In this document: positions 54,418 to 63,166 of the stretch, piece after piece
How positions within the stretch are numbered: the stretch's first letter is position 1
How the letters are laid out: the number at the start of each line of letters is the position of its first letter
NCBI GenBank assembly: GCA_902790635.1
Contig: CADASN010000008.1
Location: 27,028 to 91,027 of the forward strand
DNA: 64,000 bases
Direction of reading: 5' to 3'
From: an uncultured Bacteroidia bacterium
GTDB lineage: Bacteria; Bacteroidota; Bacteroidia; Bacteroidales; UBA932
Notes under the pieces: model-generated
The model's input: the letters and a program-made list of their open reading frames with translations, nothing else
What the model was told of the DNA's origin: nothing
The model's database searches: none
Position numbers and translations under genes: made by a program

Positions 54418-55455
54418 TTAAAGTTGGAGCTCCGGCCAGCCGTCTGCGCTCCAGGAAATCTTGCCGACGAGCAGTTTGGAGCGGTAGTCGGCGAGCCCGT
54501 CATAGCCGTGCAGGAACATGTAGTCCTGCCCGCCGAAAGTCACCACGGCGCAGTGGCCCATGCCGGCGTAGCGCTCGTCGCCCTTGGCGACCACGGTGCC
54601 GCCGCCCTGCATCAGGGACACGCCGTCCTTGTCGATATACGGTCCCACGACCTTCTCGGAGCGGCCCACGACGACGTTGTAGGTACTGTTCTTGCCGCGG
54701 CAGCAGAGGTCGTAAGAGACAAACAGATAATAATATCCGCCGTGGCGGAAGAGGAACGGAGCCTCGACGGCACCGTTGCCGGCATCGAAATCGGACCCCC
54801 GCGGATCCAGCTGGAGTCCGTCGGCGCCTCCGGCGATAATCGGAGCCGTCCCTTCGGGGCGGCGGCAGAGCGGGTACCACTCCTGCGGCTCGGCCATGCG
54901 GGTGAAAGTCCCGTCCAGCTTGAACATCTTGATGCCGCGCCAGAAGGAGCCGAAGCACAGCCAGCCGGTGCCTTCCCCATCCAGGATGACATTGGCATCG
55001 ATGGCGTTCCACTCGTCCCGGCCCGGGATGGACTCCACGATCATCCCCTGGTCTTCCCACTTGAAGTCCGGGGAGTCGGGGTTGAGGGTCTTGTTGGTGG
55101 CGACGCCGATGGCGGAAATGTTCTTGCCGAAGTGGGAGTAGGAATAATAGAGATACCATTTCCCGTTGATGAACTGGATGTCCGGCGCCCAGGGCATGCC
55201 GCGGAAGCCCTTGTCCTTGGCCCACTGGGGTGTGTCGGGCAGCACGCGGTCTTCGAAGCGCCAGGACTTCAGGTCGGCGGAGGACATCACCGTCAGGCCG
55301 GTGGTAAAGACATAGTAGCGTCCGTCGCAGAAAGCGGCCACGGGGTCGTGCGCGTCCGGATTCTCGACGACGGTGCCGCGGACGGGACCGCGCGGTTGGG
55401 CAGAGAGGGTCAGCACGGCCAGCAGGCCGAGGGCGACCAATGTTTTCTTGAGCAT
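54418..55455 (-). CDS. GH43 family protein (arabinanase-like), secreted
   Basis: 345 residues, signal peptide (MLKKTLVALGLLAVLTLSAQ). The five-bladed propeller triad is visible: base Asp37 (ENPDAHDPVA), Asp153 (EWNAIDANVI) and acid Glu231 (NGAVEAPFLF). The motif MPWAPDIQFINGKWYLYYSY is typical of the arabinanase-type GH43 enzymes, suggesting cleavage of alpha-1,5-arabinan or a related arabinose chain of pectin. The GH2 gene follows on the same strand. The start is divergent from a second GH2 gene across a 103-base gap. No full-match promoter box was seen for this direction. Confidence 0.88.
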   Translation of the reverse strand: MLKKTLVALGLLAVLTLSAQPRGPVRGTVVENPDAHDPVAAFCDGRYYVFTTGLTVMSSADLKSWRFEDRVLPDTPQWAKDKGFRGMPWAPDIQFINGKWYLYYSYSHFGKNISAIGVATNKTLNPDSPDFKWEDQGMIVESIPGRDEWNAIDANVILDGEGTGWLCFGSFWRGIKMFKLDGTFTRMAEPQEWYPLCRRPEGTAPIIAGGADGLQLDPRGSDFDAGNGAVEAPFLFRHGGYYYLFVSYDLCCRGKNSTYNVVVGRSEKVVGPYIDKDGVSLMQGGGTVVAKGDERYAGMGHCAVVTFGGQDYMFLHGYDGLADYRSKLLVGKISWSADGWPELQL

Positions 55456-55535
55456 AGTCGGTGGATTAACGGATGAAACGTGGTTTTATTCTCCTACGAA
55501 TTTAATACAATTTGTTCCATTTCCCAAGGAATTCT

Positions 55536-55543
55536 TATCTTTA
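55536..55543 (+). promoter_or_regulatory. Near-match -7 box of GH2 gene
   Basis: TATCTTTA, one base off TAnnTTTG, 15 bases before ATG 55559. Confidence 0.45.
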
Positions 55544-55558
55544 CGAAAACGATCAACC

Positions 55559-58030
55559 ATGAGACGACTGCTTTCTTTTTTGTGTGCGCTGACGGCCGGC
55601 GTGACCCTGGCATCGGCGCAGCCTTCCCGCGTCGTAAGTGACTTCGATGCGGGTTGGCGCTTCGTGCAGAATGACCCCTCCGGCGCCCAGGCGCCCGGAT
55701 TCAACGACAGGGCCTGGCGGCAGCTGGACCTGCCCCATGACTGGAGCATCGAAGGCGAGAACCGCGAGGACAACCCCGGCGGGGGCAGCATCGGCTATTT
55801 CCCGACGGGGATAGGCTGGTACCGCAAGACTTTCGATGTGCCGGGATACAGCAAGGACAGGCTGTACTCGATCGAATTTGACGGCGTCTATATGAACAGC
55901 ACGGTCTGGGTCAACGGGGTGTGCCTCGGGACCTGGCCGTACGGCTATTCGAGTTTCTCCTACGACCTGACCCCGGTCCTGAAGGCGCGCGGCAACGTGA
56001 TTGCCGTGCGGGTGGACAATTCGCAGCAGACCAACTCCCGCTGGTACACCGGTTCCGGCATCTACCGCCACGTGCGGCTGGTCGCCACCGCGAAGACGCA
56101 TTTCACGAAGTGGGGCGTCTTCCACCATACGGCTTCCGTCGAAGCGGGGACGGCCCGGGTGCTGGTCCAGTCCGAGATCGTGAACGGCGAAGCGCGGGCA
56201 CGCGACCTGACGCTCCGCCAGAGCGTGCTGGACGCCTCCGGCGCCGTGGTCGCTTCCGCGGAAATGCCGGTCAGCATGCTGTCCGGCGGCACGCAGACCG
56301 TGGACCAGCAGGTAGAGATCCCCGGAGCGCAGCTCTGGGATACGGAGCATCCTTACCTCTATACCCTGCGCTCCCAGTTGCTCGCTTCCGGCAGGGAGGT
56401 GGACCGGGTGGAGAGCAGTCTCGGCGTCCGTACGATCGAATACGACGTGGACCGTGGCTTCCTGCTCAACGGCAAGCCGGTCAAGATGAAGGGCGTCAAC
56501 CTCCACCACGACGGCGGTGCCGTGGGTGCGGCCGTGCCCGAACGTGTCTGGGAGCGCCGCATCGAGATCCTCAAGAGCGGCGGCTGCAACGCCATCCGCA
56601 CCGCCCACAACCCGCCCGCTCCCGAGTTCCTCGATCTCTGCGACAAGCATGGCATGCTGGTGATGGACGAGGCTTTCGACCAGTGGGCGGCCGGCAAGAA
56701 CGACTATGATTATCATATCGTTTTCGACGCGTGGCACGAGCGCGACTTGTCTGCGATGGTGGCCCGCGACCGCAACCACCCTTCGGTGGTGATGTGGAGC
56801 ATCGGCAACGAGATTCCCGACCAGAGCACCGAAGCCGGTCCGGCGCTGGCGCGCGAGATGGTGGCCCTCTGCCACCGGCTGGATCCGACCCGCCTGGTGA
56901 CGGCCGGCAATGACAACATCGCCTCCAACACCCCTGCGACCGAAGAATACCTGGCGGCCTACGCCGACGACATCGTCGGCTACAATTATCCGGACCGCTG
57001 GCGCACCCGCCGGGAGCTGATGTACGCCATCGACAAGGCCGCGCATCCCGAGCGCCGTGTCGTAGGGACGGAGACGGGCGGCTACGGCGGCACGCGCGGT
57101 GTGTACAACCTCCCGGGGTTCGTCCCGGAAAATGCCCCCGCTTCTGCCGGCAGCGCACCGGCCGCCCGCTTCGGACGCTTCGGCGGCCTGATCAGCAGCG
57201 GCCTGATCGATGTCGAGCGCCGCTGGGTCTTCAACAAGGCCTACGACTATGTGATCGGGGACTTCATGTGGACGGGTATCGACTACTACGGAGAGACCCG
57301 CTGGCCTTCCCGCGGGGCCGGGTCCGGTTACCTGGACAACTGCGGATTCAAGAAAGACGGCTACTGGTTCTTCAAGAGCCTGTGGTCCGACGAGCCGGTG
57401 CTGCATCTGCTCCCGCACTGGAACTGGCGCGGCAACGAAGGCAAGATCATCCAGGTGGCCTGCTTCACCAACATGGACGAAGTGGAACTCTTTGTGAACG
57501 GCAAGTCCTACGGCCGGAAATCCACGGAATACCCGCGCAAGGGCGTGGAACTGGGCTGGAACCGCTACGGCCCGGACAAGCATTATGCGACGACCGGCGA
57601 CCTGCACCTGGTCTGGGATGTCGAATACCAGCCCGGCGAGATCAAGGCCGTGGGCGTACGGAACGGACAGACCTATGAAGAAGTCATCCGCACGGCGGGC
57701 GCCCCGGCGCAGCTGCGCGCGACGGTGGACCGTCCGTCCTTCCGCGCGGCGCCCGGCGATGTGGCGCACATCACCGTGGAGGTGCTCGACGCCGACGGCA
57801 ACCGCTGCCCGCTGGCGGATAACCTGGTGGAATTCCAGGTCAGCGGTGCCCGGCTCATCGGCGTCGAAAGCGGCAACATGGCTGATCTCAGCTCCGTCAA
57901 GGCCTCCGGCCGCAAGGCTTTCAGCGGCCTGTGCCTGGGGATCGTAGCCGCGGACAAGCGGGGACCCGTCTCCGTCACGGTCAGCTCCGCCGGCCTCGCT
58001 CCTGCCACCGTTGTCTTCGATGCATTATGA
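55559..58030 (+). CDS. GH2 family beta-galactosidase-like enzyme, secreted
   Basis: 823 residues from ATG 55559 (MRRLLSFLCALTAGVTLASA), the start of a signal peptide. The order of domains is the same as in the other GH2 enzyme: jelly roll (LPHDWSIEGENREDNPGG), Ig-like domain, barrel with acid/base Glu418 (MWSIGNEIPDQ) and nucleophile Glu505 (VVGTETGGYGG), then extra Ig-like domains (VAHITVEVLDADGNRCPLAD). The two GH2 proteins are related but diverged, with similar N-terminal motifs. The start lies in a divergent promoter region shared with the GH43 gene. Substrate not known; galactoside or related from hemicellulose or pectin. Confidence 0.92.
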   Translation: MRRLLSFLCALTAGVTLASAQPSRVVSDFDAGWRFVQNDPSGAQAPGFNDRAWRQLDLPHDWSIEGENREDNPGGGSIGYFPTGIGWYRKTFDVPGYSKDRLYSIEFDGVYMNSTVWVNGVCLGTWPYGYSSFSYDLTPVLKARGNVIAVRVDNSQQTNSRWYTGSGIYRHVRLVATAKTHFTKWGVFHHTASVEAGTARVLVQSEIVNGEARARDLTLRQSVLDASGAVVASAEMPVSMLSGGTQTVDQQVEIPGAQLWDTEHPYLYTLRSQLLASGREVDRVESSLGVRTIEYDVDRGFLLNGKPVKMKGVNLHHDGGAVGAAVPERVWERRIEILKSGGCNAIRTAHNPPAPEFLDLCDKHGMLVMDEAFDQWAAGKNDYDYHIVFDAWHERDLSAMVARDRNHPSVVMWSIGNEIPDQSTEAGPALAREMVALCHRLDPTRLVTAGNDNIASNTPATEEYLAAYADDIVGYNYPDRWRTRRELMYAIDKAAHPERRVVGTETGGYGGTRGVYNLPGFVPENAPASAGSAPAARFGRFGGLISSGLIDVERRWVFNKAYDYVIGDFMWTGIDYYGETRWPSRGAGSGYLDNCGFKKDGYWFFKSLWSDEPVLHLLPHWNWRGNEGKIIQVACFTNMDEVELFVNGKSYGRKSTEYPRKGVELGWNRYGPDKHYATTGDLHLVWDVEYQPGEIKAVGVRNGQTYEEVIRTAGAPAQLRATVDRPSFRAAPGDVAHITVEVLDADGNRCPLADNLVEFQVSGARLIGVESGNMADLSSVKASGRKAFSGLCLGIVAADKRGPVSVTVSSAGLAPATVVFDAL

Positions 58031-58042
58031 TGCAAAAAAGCG

Positions 58043-58050
58043 TATCTTTG
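58043..58050 (+). promoter_or_regulatory. -7 promoter box of alpha/beta hydrolase gene
   Basis: TATCTTTG, full match to TAnnTTTG, 29 bases before ATG 58080. Confidence 0.55.
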
Positions 58051-58079
58051 TATATGAAACCAAGCCTTTTAAAGATATC

Positions 58080-58985
58080 ATGAAGCAGTTGTCCATTCTC
58101 CTGGCCGCCTGTGCATTCGTGCTCGCCGCCTGCACCCCCAAGGAAGTCGCCCCCGTGGCGTCCCAGTCCCGTGTCGTCGAAGACGGCGGCACCGGTCCCT
58201 ACAAAGTCCTGATGCTCGAAGACCCCAGCCTCGAAGCGCATACCATCTTCGCGCCGCAGAACCTCGCTCCTTTCGGCAAGAAAGTCAAGCTGCCGGTGCT
58301 CGTGTGGGGCAACGGCGCCTGCACCAATTCCCCCTGGGAGCACTATCTGTTCCTGAACGAGATCGCTTCGCACGGTTTCCTGGTGATCGCCACGGGCTAT
58401 ATCCCGATGACGGACGAGCGCTACCGCGGGCCGCAGTCCACCTCCGCCCAGCAGATCGAATCCATCGACTGGGCCATCGCGCAGAATGCCGACAAGGACA
58501 GTCCGTACTACGGCCGCATCGACGTGGATGCCATCGCTGCCGCCGGCATGTCCTGCGGCGGCCTGCAGACCCTGGACAACTCGGCGGATCCGCGCCTGAA
58601 GACCATCATGATCTGCAACAGCGGCCTGTTCAGCAATCCGGCCGGCGCCGTGCCCGGCATGCCGATGCCCGACAAGGAGAAGCTCCAGGACATCAAGGTC
58701 CCGGTGATTTACATCCTGGGCGGCGAGACGGACATCGCCTATGGCAATGGGATGGATGACTTCCACCGCCTGGACAAGGTTCCCGCTTTCGCGGCCAATT
58801 ACCCGGTCGGCCACGGTGGCACCTACAGCAAGCCGCACGGCGGAGAGTTCACCGTCCCGGCCCTCGCCTGGCTGCAGTGGCAGCTCCAGGGCGACCAGGA
58901 GGCCGCCAAACTCTTTCAGGGCGACCCCTGCGGCCTCTCGCAGCGCGAAGGCTGGACGGTCGAAAAGAATGCGCTTATAGATTGA
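58080..58985 (+). CDS. Alpha/beta hydrolase lipoprotein
   Basis: 301 residues from ATG 58080 (MKQLSILLAACAFVLAAC), lipoprotein with Cys18. The hydrolase fold shows LPVLVWGNGACTNSPWEHYL (oxyanion region), the nucleophile motif AAGMSCGGLQTLDN (G-x-S-x-G) and a later acidic/His region (YILGGETDIAYGN; GHGGTYSKPHGGEF). Related proteins are dienelactone-hydrolase-like or carbohydrate esterases of Bacteroidota. It is 49 bases after the GH2 gene with its own promoter box, and overlaps the convergent nitrilase gene by 11 bases. Substrate unknown. Confidence 0.8.
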   Translation: MKQLSILLAACAFVLAACTPKEVAPVASQSRVVEDGGTGPYKVLMLEDPSLEAHTIFAPQNLAPFGKKVKLPVLVWGNGACTNSPWEHYLFLNEIASHGFLVIATGYIPMTDERYRGPQSTSAQQIESIDWAIAQNADKDSPYYGRIDVDAIAAAGMSCGGLQTLDNSADPRLKTIMICNSGLFSNPAGAVPGMPMPDKEKLQDIKVPVIYILGGETDIAYGNGMDDFHRLDKVPAFAANYPVGHGGTYSKPHGGEFTVPALAWLQWQLQGDQEAAKLFQGDPCGLSQREGWTVEKNALID

Positions 58986-59781
58986 TCACGAAGTCATCCG
59001 CGTCCTCCAGGACGGGGAACTTGCTGTGGTAGTCGGCCAGGTGCTCCAGGTCGATCTCCCCATAGATGACACCTTCCTGCCGCTCGGGTGCCTGGGCGAT
59101 GGTCTCCCCGTAGGGGCCGATGAAAGCGGTCCCGCCGCTGTAGTCACAGGCGGGATCCTCTCCGACCCGGTTGGCCGCCGCCACGTAGCAGGTATCTTCG
59201 ATTGCGCGCGAGCGGAGCATCGTGTCCCACGCGAAGCGTCGGGCGTCGGGCCAGTTGGCCACGATCAGCAAGGCGTCGTAGTCGTCGCGGTTGCGCAGCC
59301 ACACCGGGAAGCGCAGGTCATAGCAGACGGCCAGCAGGAAGCGTACGCCGCGCCAGCTGACGGTGACGCGCTGTGTCCCCGCCTGGAAACGGTCGCCTTC
59401 GCCACCATAGCCGAACAGGTGGCGCTTGTCGTACTGGACGTAACTCCCGTCCGGATAGACGAAAAAGAAGCGGTTTGCGCACTTGTCCCGATCCGTCGTC
59501 TGCCGTTCGGACGGGCGGATCTCGTTTGCCGGTAGCTCCAGGGCGATGCTGCCCGCGATGGCGGCATCCAGTTCCGCAGCCTTGCGCCGCATCCATGCCA
59601 GGCCGGCGCAGGGCTCTTTCTCGACACGGGCACCCGGCAGGGTGGCGAAGCCGGTCGTGAACATCTCCGGGAGGACATACAGGTCGGACTTCCCGGTGGC
59701 GGCCAGGACTTCGTCCAGGTGCCGCAGATTCGCCTCGGGGTCTCCCCAGGCGATATCCATTTGGATCAGGCAAACTTTCAT
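58975..59781 (-). CDS. Nitrilase superfamily omega-amidase
   Basis: 268 residues. The catalytic triad of carbon-nitrogen hydrolases is present: Glu39 (VLPEMFTTGF), Lys119 (YDKRHLFGYGGE) and Cys153 (AVCYDLRFPVW). The DKRHLF and VCYDLRFP motifs are typical of the omega-amidase YafV/NIT2 type, which hydrolyses the amide of 2-oxoglutaramate or 2-oxosuccinamate. The protein is cytoplasmic with no signal peptide. It is separated from the upstream uronate operon by a terminator, so it is likely a separate unit, and overlaps the convergent alpha/beta hydrolase gene by 11 bases. Confidence 0.9.
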   Translation of the reverse strand: MKVCLIQMDIAWGDPEANLRHLDEVLAATGKSDLYVLPEMFTTGFATLPGARVEKEPCAGLAWMRRKAAELDAAIAGSIALELPANEIRPSERQTTDRDKCANRFFFVYPDGSYVQYDKRHLFGYGGEGDRFQAGTQRVTVSWRGVRFLLAVCYDLRFPVWLRNRDDYDALLIVANWPDARRFAWDTMLRSRAIEDTCYVAAANRVGEDPACDYSGGTAFIGPYGETIAQAPERQEGVIYGEIDLEHLADYHSKFPVLEDADDFVINL

Positions 59782-59801
59782 GAGAGCAAAGATACAGAAA
59801 A

Positions 59802-59823
59802 ATCCCTGCCGTTCAGCAGGGAT
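59802..59823 (-). terminator. Intrinsic terminator of the uronate operon
   Basis: An 8-bp stem (ATCCCTGC/GCAGGGAT) with a 6-base loop, followed by TTTTT on the minus strand, placed after the transporter gene. Confidence 0.75.
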
Positions 59824-59829
59824 CTTTGA

Positions 59830-59855
59830 GATTCCGGATCAAGTCCGGAATGACG
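59830..59855. repeat. Short dispersed-type palindrome (ATTCCGGA-TCAAG-TCCGGAAT)
   Basis: A perfect 8-bp inverted repeat with a 5-base loop plus GACG; the same words are known as intergenic repeats in many unrelated bacterial genomes. One copy seen in this window. Confidence 0.6.
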
Positions 59856-59871
59856 AACCTTCCACCGGTCA

Positions 59872-61326
59872 TCAGGCCTCGATGGGCTTGTACTTCGGCA
59901 CGAGGGCCTTCATGATGCTCCAGGCGATGAGGTAGGCGACACCGCAGAAGCAGAACATGATGAAGTAGCCGGCCGGTTTGCCTTCGAATCCGAGGAACTG
60001 GAAGGCGGCGCCCATCTCTTCCGCATGGGTGAAGAGGTTGCCCGCGACTTTCTGGATGATCATGGAGCCTACGCCGCCGGCCATGGCACCGATACCGGTG
60101 ATGGTGGCGATGGTGCTCTTCGGGAACATGTCACCGATGGTGGAGAAGAGGTTGGCGCTCCAGGCCTGGTGTCCCGCACCGGCGAGACCGATCAGGATGG
60201 CCGGCCACCAGGGGGTGTTGAGGTTGACGCCCAGCGGCTGCGCGAAGAGCGCGGCGATCGGGAAGAACGCGAAGATGAGCATCGCGAGCATACGGCCCGC
60301 ATACGGGTTCATGCCCTTCTTCTCCACGAAGATCTTCGGCAGGTAGCCGCCGAAGATGGAGACCACGGTCACGATGGCATAGAGCGTGAAGATCAGGCCC
60401 TGGCCGAGGCCGGAAGTGGCGGGGGCGTTGAACTGGTTGCTGAAGTAGGAAGGCGCCCAGAACAGGAAGAACCACCACACACCGTCGGTGAAGAACTTGC
60501 CGGTGATGAAGGCCCAGGTCTGCTTGTACTTGAAGCACTGCATCATCGGGATGGCCTTCTGCTCGGCGATGGCGGCCTTCTCGGCAGCCTCGGCGGCATC
60601 GTCCTGGTGGATGTATTCGAGCTCGGCGGCATTGACTTTCTTGCTGTTTTCCGGCTTCTCATACATGAAGGCCCAGAAGAACATCCAGAGGAAGCCCAGG
60701 CCACCGATGATAATGAAGGCCCACTCCCAGCCGAACTTGACGGCCAGAGGCGGAATGAGCAGCGGAGCGGCGAGGGCGCCCACGGAAGCGCCGGCGTTGA
60801 AGATGGAGGTCGCGAAGGCGCGGTCCTTCTTCGGGAAATACTCGGCGGTCACCTTGATGGCGGCCGGGAAGTTGCCGGATTCGCCGAGGGCGAGGATGCC
60901 GCGGCAGAGCAGGAACAGATAGACGGAAGTCGTCGAGATCGCGAGGGCGGCCTTGCTGCCCGCTTCGACGGCACGCATCGCTGCCACGCTGTCCAGGCCG
61001 GTGAGGTGGGCCGTGGCCCAGCCGCAGGCGGCGTGGAGGCAGGCGCCGGCAGACCAGACGCCGATGGAGATGAGGTAACCCTTCTTGGTGCCCATCCAGT
61101 CGACGAACTTGCCCGCGAACAGGCAGCAGACGGCGTAGAAGATGGAGAAGAAGGAGGTGATGGTGCCGTAGTTGGCATCCGTCCAGTGGAATTCAGGCTT
61201 GATGAATTCCTCGTAGGTCAGGGAGAGGACCTGGCGGTCAAGGTAGTTGACGGTCGTCGCCACGAAGAGCAGCGAGCAGAGCCACCAGCGCCAGTTGGTC
61301 ATCAGTTTTTGTTGGGTGGTAGACAT
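59872..61326 (-). CDS. MFS hexuronate-type transporter
   Basis: 484 residues with about 12 membrane helices. The N-terminus (WRWWLCSLLFVATTVNYLDR) and the DWMGTKKGY loop are typical of the anion:cation symporter family to which the hexuronate transporter ExuT belongs; RGILALGESGNFPAAIKVTA is another family motif. It lies after the KDPG aldolase gene with 1 base between and after KDG kinase, so it most likely imports a hexuronate or KDG for this pathway. The substrate is inferred from context. Confidence 0.88.
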   Translation of the reverse strand: MSTTQQKLMTNWRWWLCSLLFVATTVNYLDRQVLSLTYEEFIKPEFHWTDANYGTITSFFSIFYAVCCLFAGKFVDWMGTKKGYLISIGVWSAGACLHAACGWATAHLTGLDSVAAMRAVEAGSKAALAISTTSVYLFLLCRGILALGESGNFPAAIKVTAEYFPKKDRAFATSIFNAGASVGALAAPLLIPPLAVKFGWEWAFIIIGGLGFLWMFFWAFMYEKPENSKKVNAAELEYIHQDDAAEAAEKAAIAEQKAIPMMQCFKYKQTWAFITGKFFTDGVWWFFLFWAPSYFSNQFNAPATSGLGQGLIFTLYAIVTVVSIFGGYLPKIFVEKKGMNPYAGRMLAMLIFAFFPIAALFAQPLGVNLNTPWWPAILIGLAGAGHQAWSANLFSTIGDMFPKSTIATITGIGAMAGGVGSMIIQKVAGNLFTHAEEMGAAFQFLGFEGKPAGYFIMFCFCGVAYLIAWSIMKALVPKYKPIEA

Positions 61327-61327
61327 A

Positions 61328-61993
61328 TTATCTTACTTCTTGGATGATTTGCAGAGCGTTCTTGCAGAGTTCGGTGATCTTGGACCATTCGCCGGCGGCG
61401 ATCACATCCTTCGGGAAGAGGTTGGACCCCATGCCGACGCAGGTCACGCCGGCCTTGAACCAGGCCTCGAGATTGGCCTTTTCGGGCTTCACGCCGCCGG
61501 TGACCATGAGCTGGCTCCAGGGCATCGGGGCGCGCACGCCCTTGACGAAACCGGGGCCGAGCACGTCGCCGGGGAAGACCTTGCAGACGTCGCAGCCGGC
61601 GGCCTGGGCCGTGCTGACTTCCGTCGCCGTGGCGCAGCCGGGGCAGTAGGGGATGAGCCGGCGGTTGCAGACCGGGGCGATCTCGGGGTTGAACATCGGG
61701 CCGACGACGAAGTTGGCGCCGAGCTGGATGTACTCGGCTGCGGTGGGGGCGTCGACCACGGTGCCGATACCCATGATCATACCGGGAAGCTCCTTGTTGG
61801 CGAACTTGACCAGTTCACCGAACACTTCCTGGGCGAAGTCGCCGCGGTTGGCGAATTCGAAAGCGCGGACACCGCCTTCGTAGCAGGCTTTGACCACCTG
61901 CTTGGCGATCTCGAGGTCGCCATGGTAGAAAACCGGTACCATACCGGTCTCCTTCATGGCCTGGATGACTTGGATTTTGTTGTATTTTGCCAT
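61328..61993 (-). CDS. eda: 2-dehydro-3-deoxy-phosphogluconate aldolase
   Basis: 221 residues from ATG 61993 ([13 protein letters not shown]); the upstream open frame is not supported. The TIM barrel shows catalytic Glu46 ([11 protein letters not shown]) and Schiff-base Lys138 ([10 protein letters not shown]), and [11 protein letters not shown]. The enzyme splits KDPG into pyruvate and glyceraldehyde-3-phosphate. It follows KDG kinase by 13 bases and precedes the transporter by 1, so the three form one operon for uronate use. Confidence 0.95.
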   Translation of the reverse strand: MAKYNKIQVIQAMKETGMVPVFYHGDLEIAKQVVKACYEGGVRAFEFANRGDFAQEVFGELVKFANKELPGMIMGIGTVVDAPTAAEYIQLGANFVVGPMFNPEIAPVCNRRLIPYCPGCATATEVSTAQAAGCDVCKVFPGDVLGPGFVKGVRAPMPWSQLMVTGGVKPEKANLEAWFKAGVTCVGMGSNLFPKDVIAAGEWSKITELCKNALQIIQEVR

Positions 61994-62006
61994 AATCGTG
62001 GATTTC

Positions 62007-63032
62007 CTATCTCTGTACGCGACCGCTTGCATTGCCACCGGCGAGGCTGAGGACCTCGGCTTCGCTGACAAGGTTGAAGTCGCCGTTGATCGTGTGCTTG
62101 AGCGCGGATGCCGCGACGGCGAATTCCAGCGCGGATGCCTGGTCGCCCGGGTATTTGAGCATGCCGTGGATGAGGCCGCCGGAGAACGAGTCCCCGCCGC
62201 CGACGCGGTCGATGATGGGATTGATCTCGTAGCGCTTGCTCTGGTAGAACTCCTTGCCGTCGTAGATGAGGGCCTTCCAGCCGTTGTGGGTGGCGCTGAA
62301 GCTCTCGCGCAGGGTGCTGACCACGTATTTGAAGCCGAACTGCTCCTTCATCTGGCGGAAGATGCCTTCGTAGCCGGCGGCGTCGGTCTTGCCTCCTTCG
62401 ACGTCGGCGTCCGGCTTGAAGCCGAGGCAGAGCTCGGCATCTTCCTCGTTGCCGATGCAGACATCGACATATTTCATGAGGGGACGCATGATGGAGATGG
62501 CCTTCTCACTGGTCCACAGCTTCTTGCGGAAGTTGAGGTCCACGGACACGGTGACGCCGTGGCGCTTGGCGGCCTCGCAGGCGAGGCGGGTCAGTTCCGC
62601 GGCCTTGTCGGAGATGGCGGGGGAGATGCCGGACCAGTGGAACCAGGCGGCACCTTCCATGATGGCGTCGAAATCGAAATCAGCGGGGTCGGCTTCGGCG
62701 ATGGCGGAATGCGTGCGGTCGTAGATGACTTTGGAGGGGCGCATGGAAGCACCGGTCTCGGCGTAATAGAGTCCGATGCGGTCGCCTCCGCGGGCGATGT
62801 AGTCGGTCCGGACGCCGTAGCGGCGGAGGGCATTGACGGCAATCTGGCCAATCTCGTGCTTGGGCAGCTTGCTTACATAGTACGCGTCATGACCATAGTT
62901 GGCGAGGCTGACGGCCACGTTGGCCTCCCCGCCTCCGGGGATGATGCGGAAGGAATCAGTCTGGATGAAACGGTCGTTGCCGGGAGGGCTCAACCGGAGC
63001 ATGATTTCTCCGAAAGTGATTACTTTGGGCAT
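62007..63032 (-). CDS. kdgK: 2-dehydro-3-deoxygluconokinase
   Basis: 341 residues. PfkB-family kinase: [16 protein letters not shown] and [16 protein letters not shown] near the N-terminus, and the catalytic [16 protein letters not shown] near the C-terminus, with the base in GGGD. The match to the KDG-kinase subgroup ([10 protein letters not shown]) and the aldolase next door make the assignment firm. It phosphorylates KDG to KDPG. It is the first gene of the operon, with a promoter box (63063-63070, minus) 30 bases before its start. Confidence 0.93.
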   Translation of the reverse strand: MPKVITFGEIMLRLSPPGNDRFIQTDSFRIIPGGGEANVAVSLANYGHDAYYVSKLPKHEIGQIAVNALRRYGVRTDYIARGGDRIGLYYAETGASMRPSKVIYDRTHSAIAEADPADFDFDAIMEGAAWFHWSGISPAISDKAAELTRLACEAAKRHGVTVSVDLNFRKKLWTSEKAISIMRPLMKYVDVCIGNEEDAELCLGFKPDADVEGGKTDAAGYEGIFRQMKEQFGFKYVVSTLRESFSATHNGWKALIYDGKEFYQSKRYEINPIIDRVGGGDSFSGGLIHGMLKYPGDQASALEFAVAASALKHTINGDFNLVSEAEVLSLAGGNASGRVQR

Positions 63033-63062
63033 ATAATTGATAGAATTGGTATTGTCAGCCTA

Positions 63063-63070
63063 CAAATATA
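63063..63070 (-). promoter_or_regulatory. -7 promoter box of kdgK-eda-transporter operon
   Basis: The minus strand reads TATATTTG, a full match to TAnnTTTG, 30 bases before the kdgK ATG. Confidence 0.65.
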
Positions 63071-63097
63071 ATCATTTTTCGGTATTATCCTAATAAA

Positions 63098-63124
63098 GAA
63101 CCCGCACCGGGAGGGTGCGGGTTC
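63098..63124 (-). terminator. Intrinsic terminator after the SusD-family gene
   Basis: A perfect 11-bp stem (GAACCCGCACC and complement) with a 5-base loop, followed on the minus strand by TTTATT. It separates the Sus genes from the kdgK operon. Confidence 0.85.
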
Positions 63125-63166
63125 CTGTTTCAGTCATCCGCCGAACGGGTCGGCGAATCTGTTTGA

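Noticed and set aside
51996-58030. The two GH2 genes as a recent duplication
   Set aside because: The proteins share layout and motifs but are clearly diverged in sequence, and there are no long identical DNA stretches.
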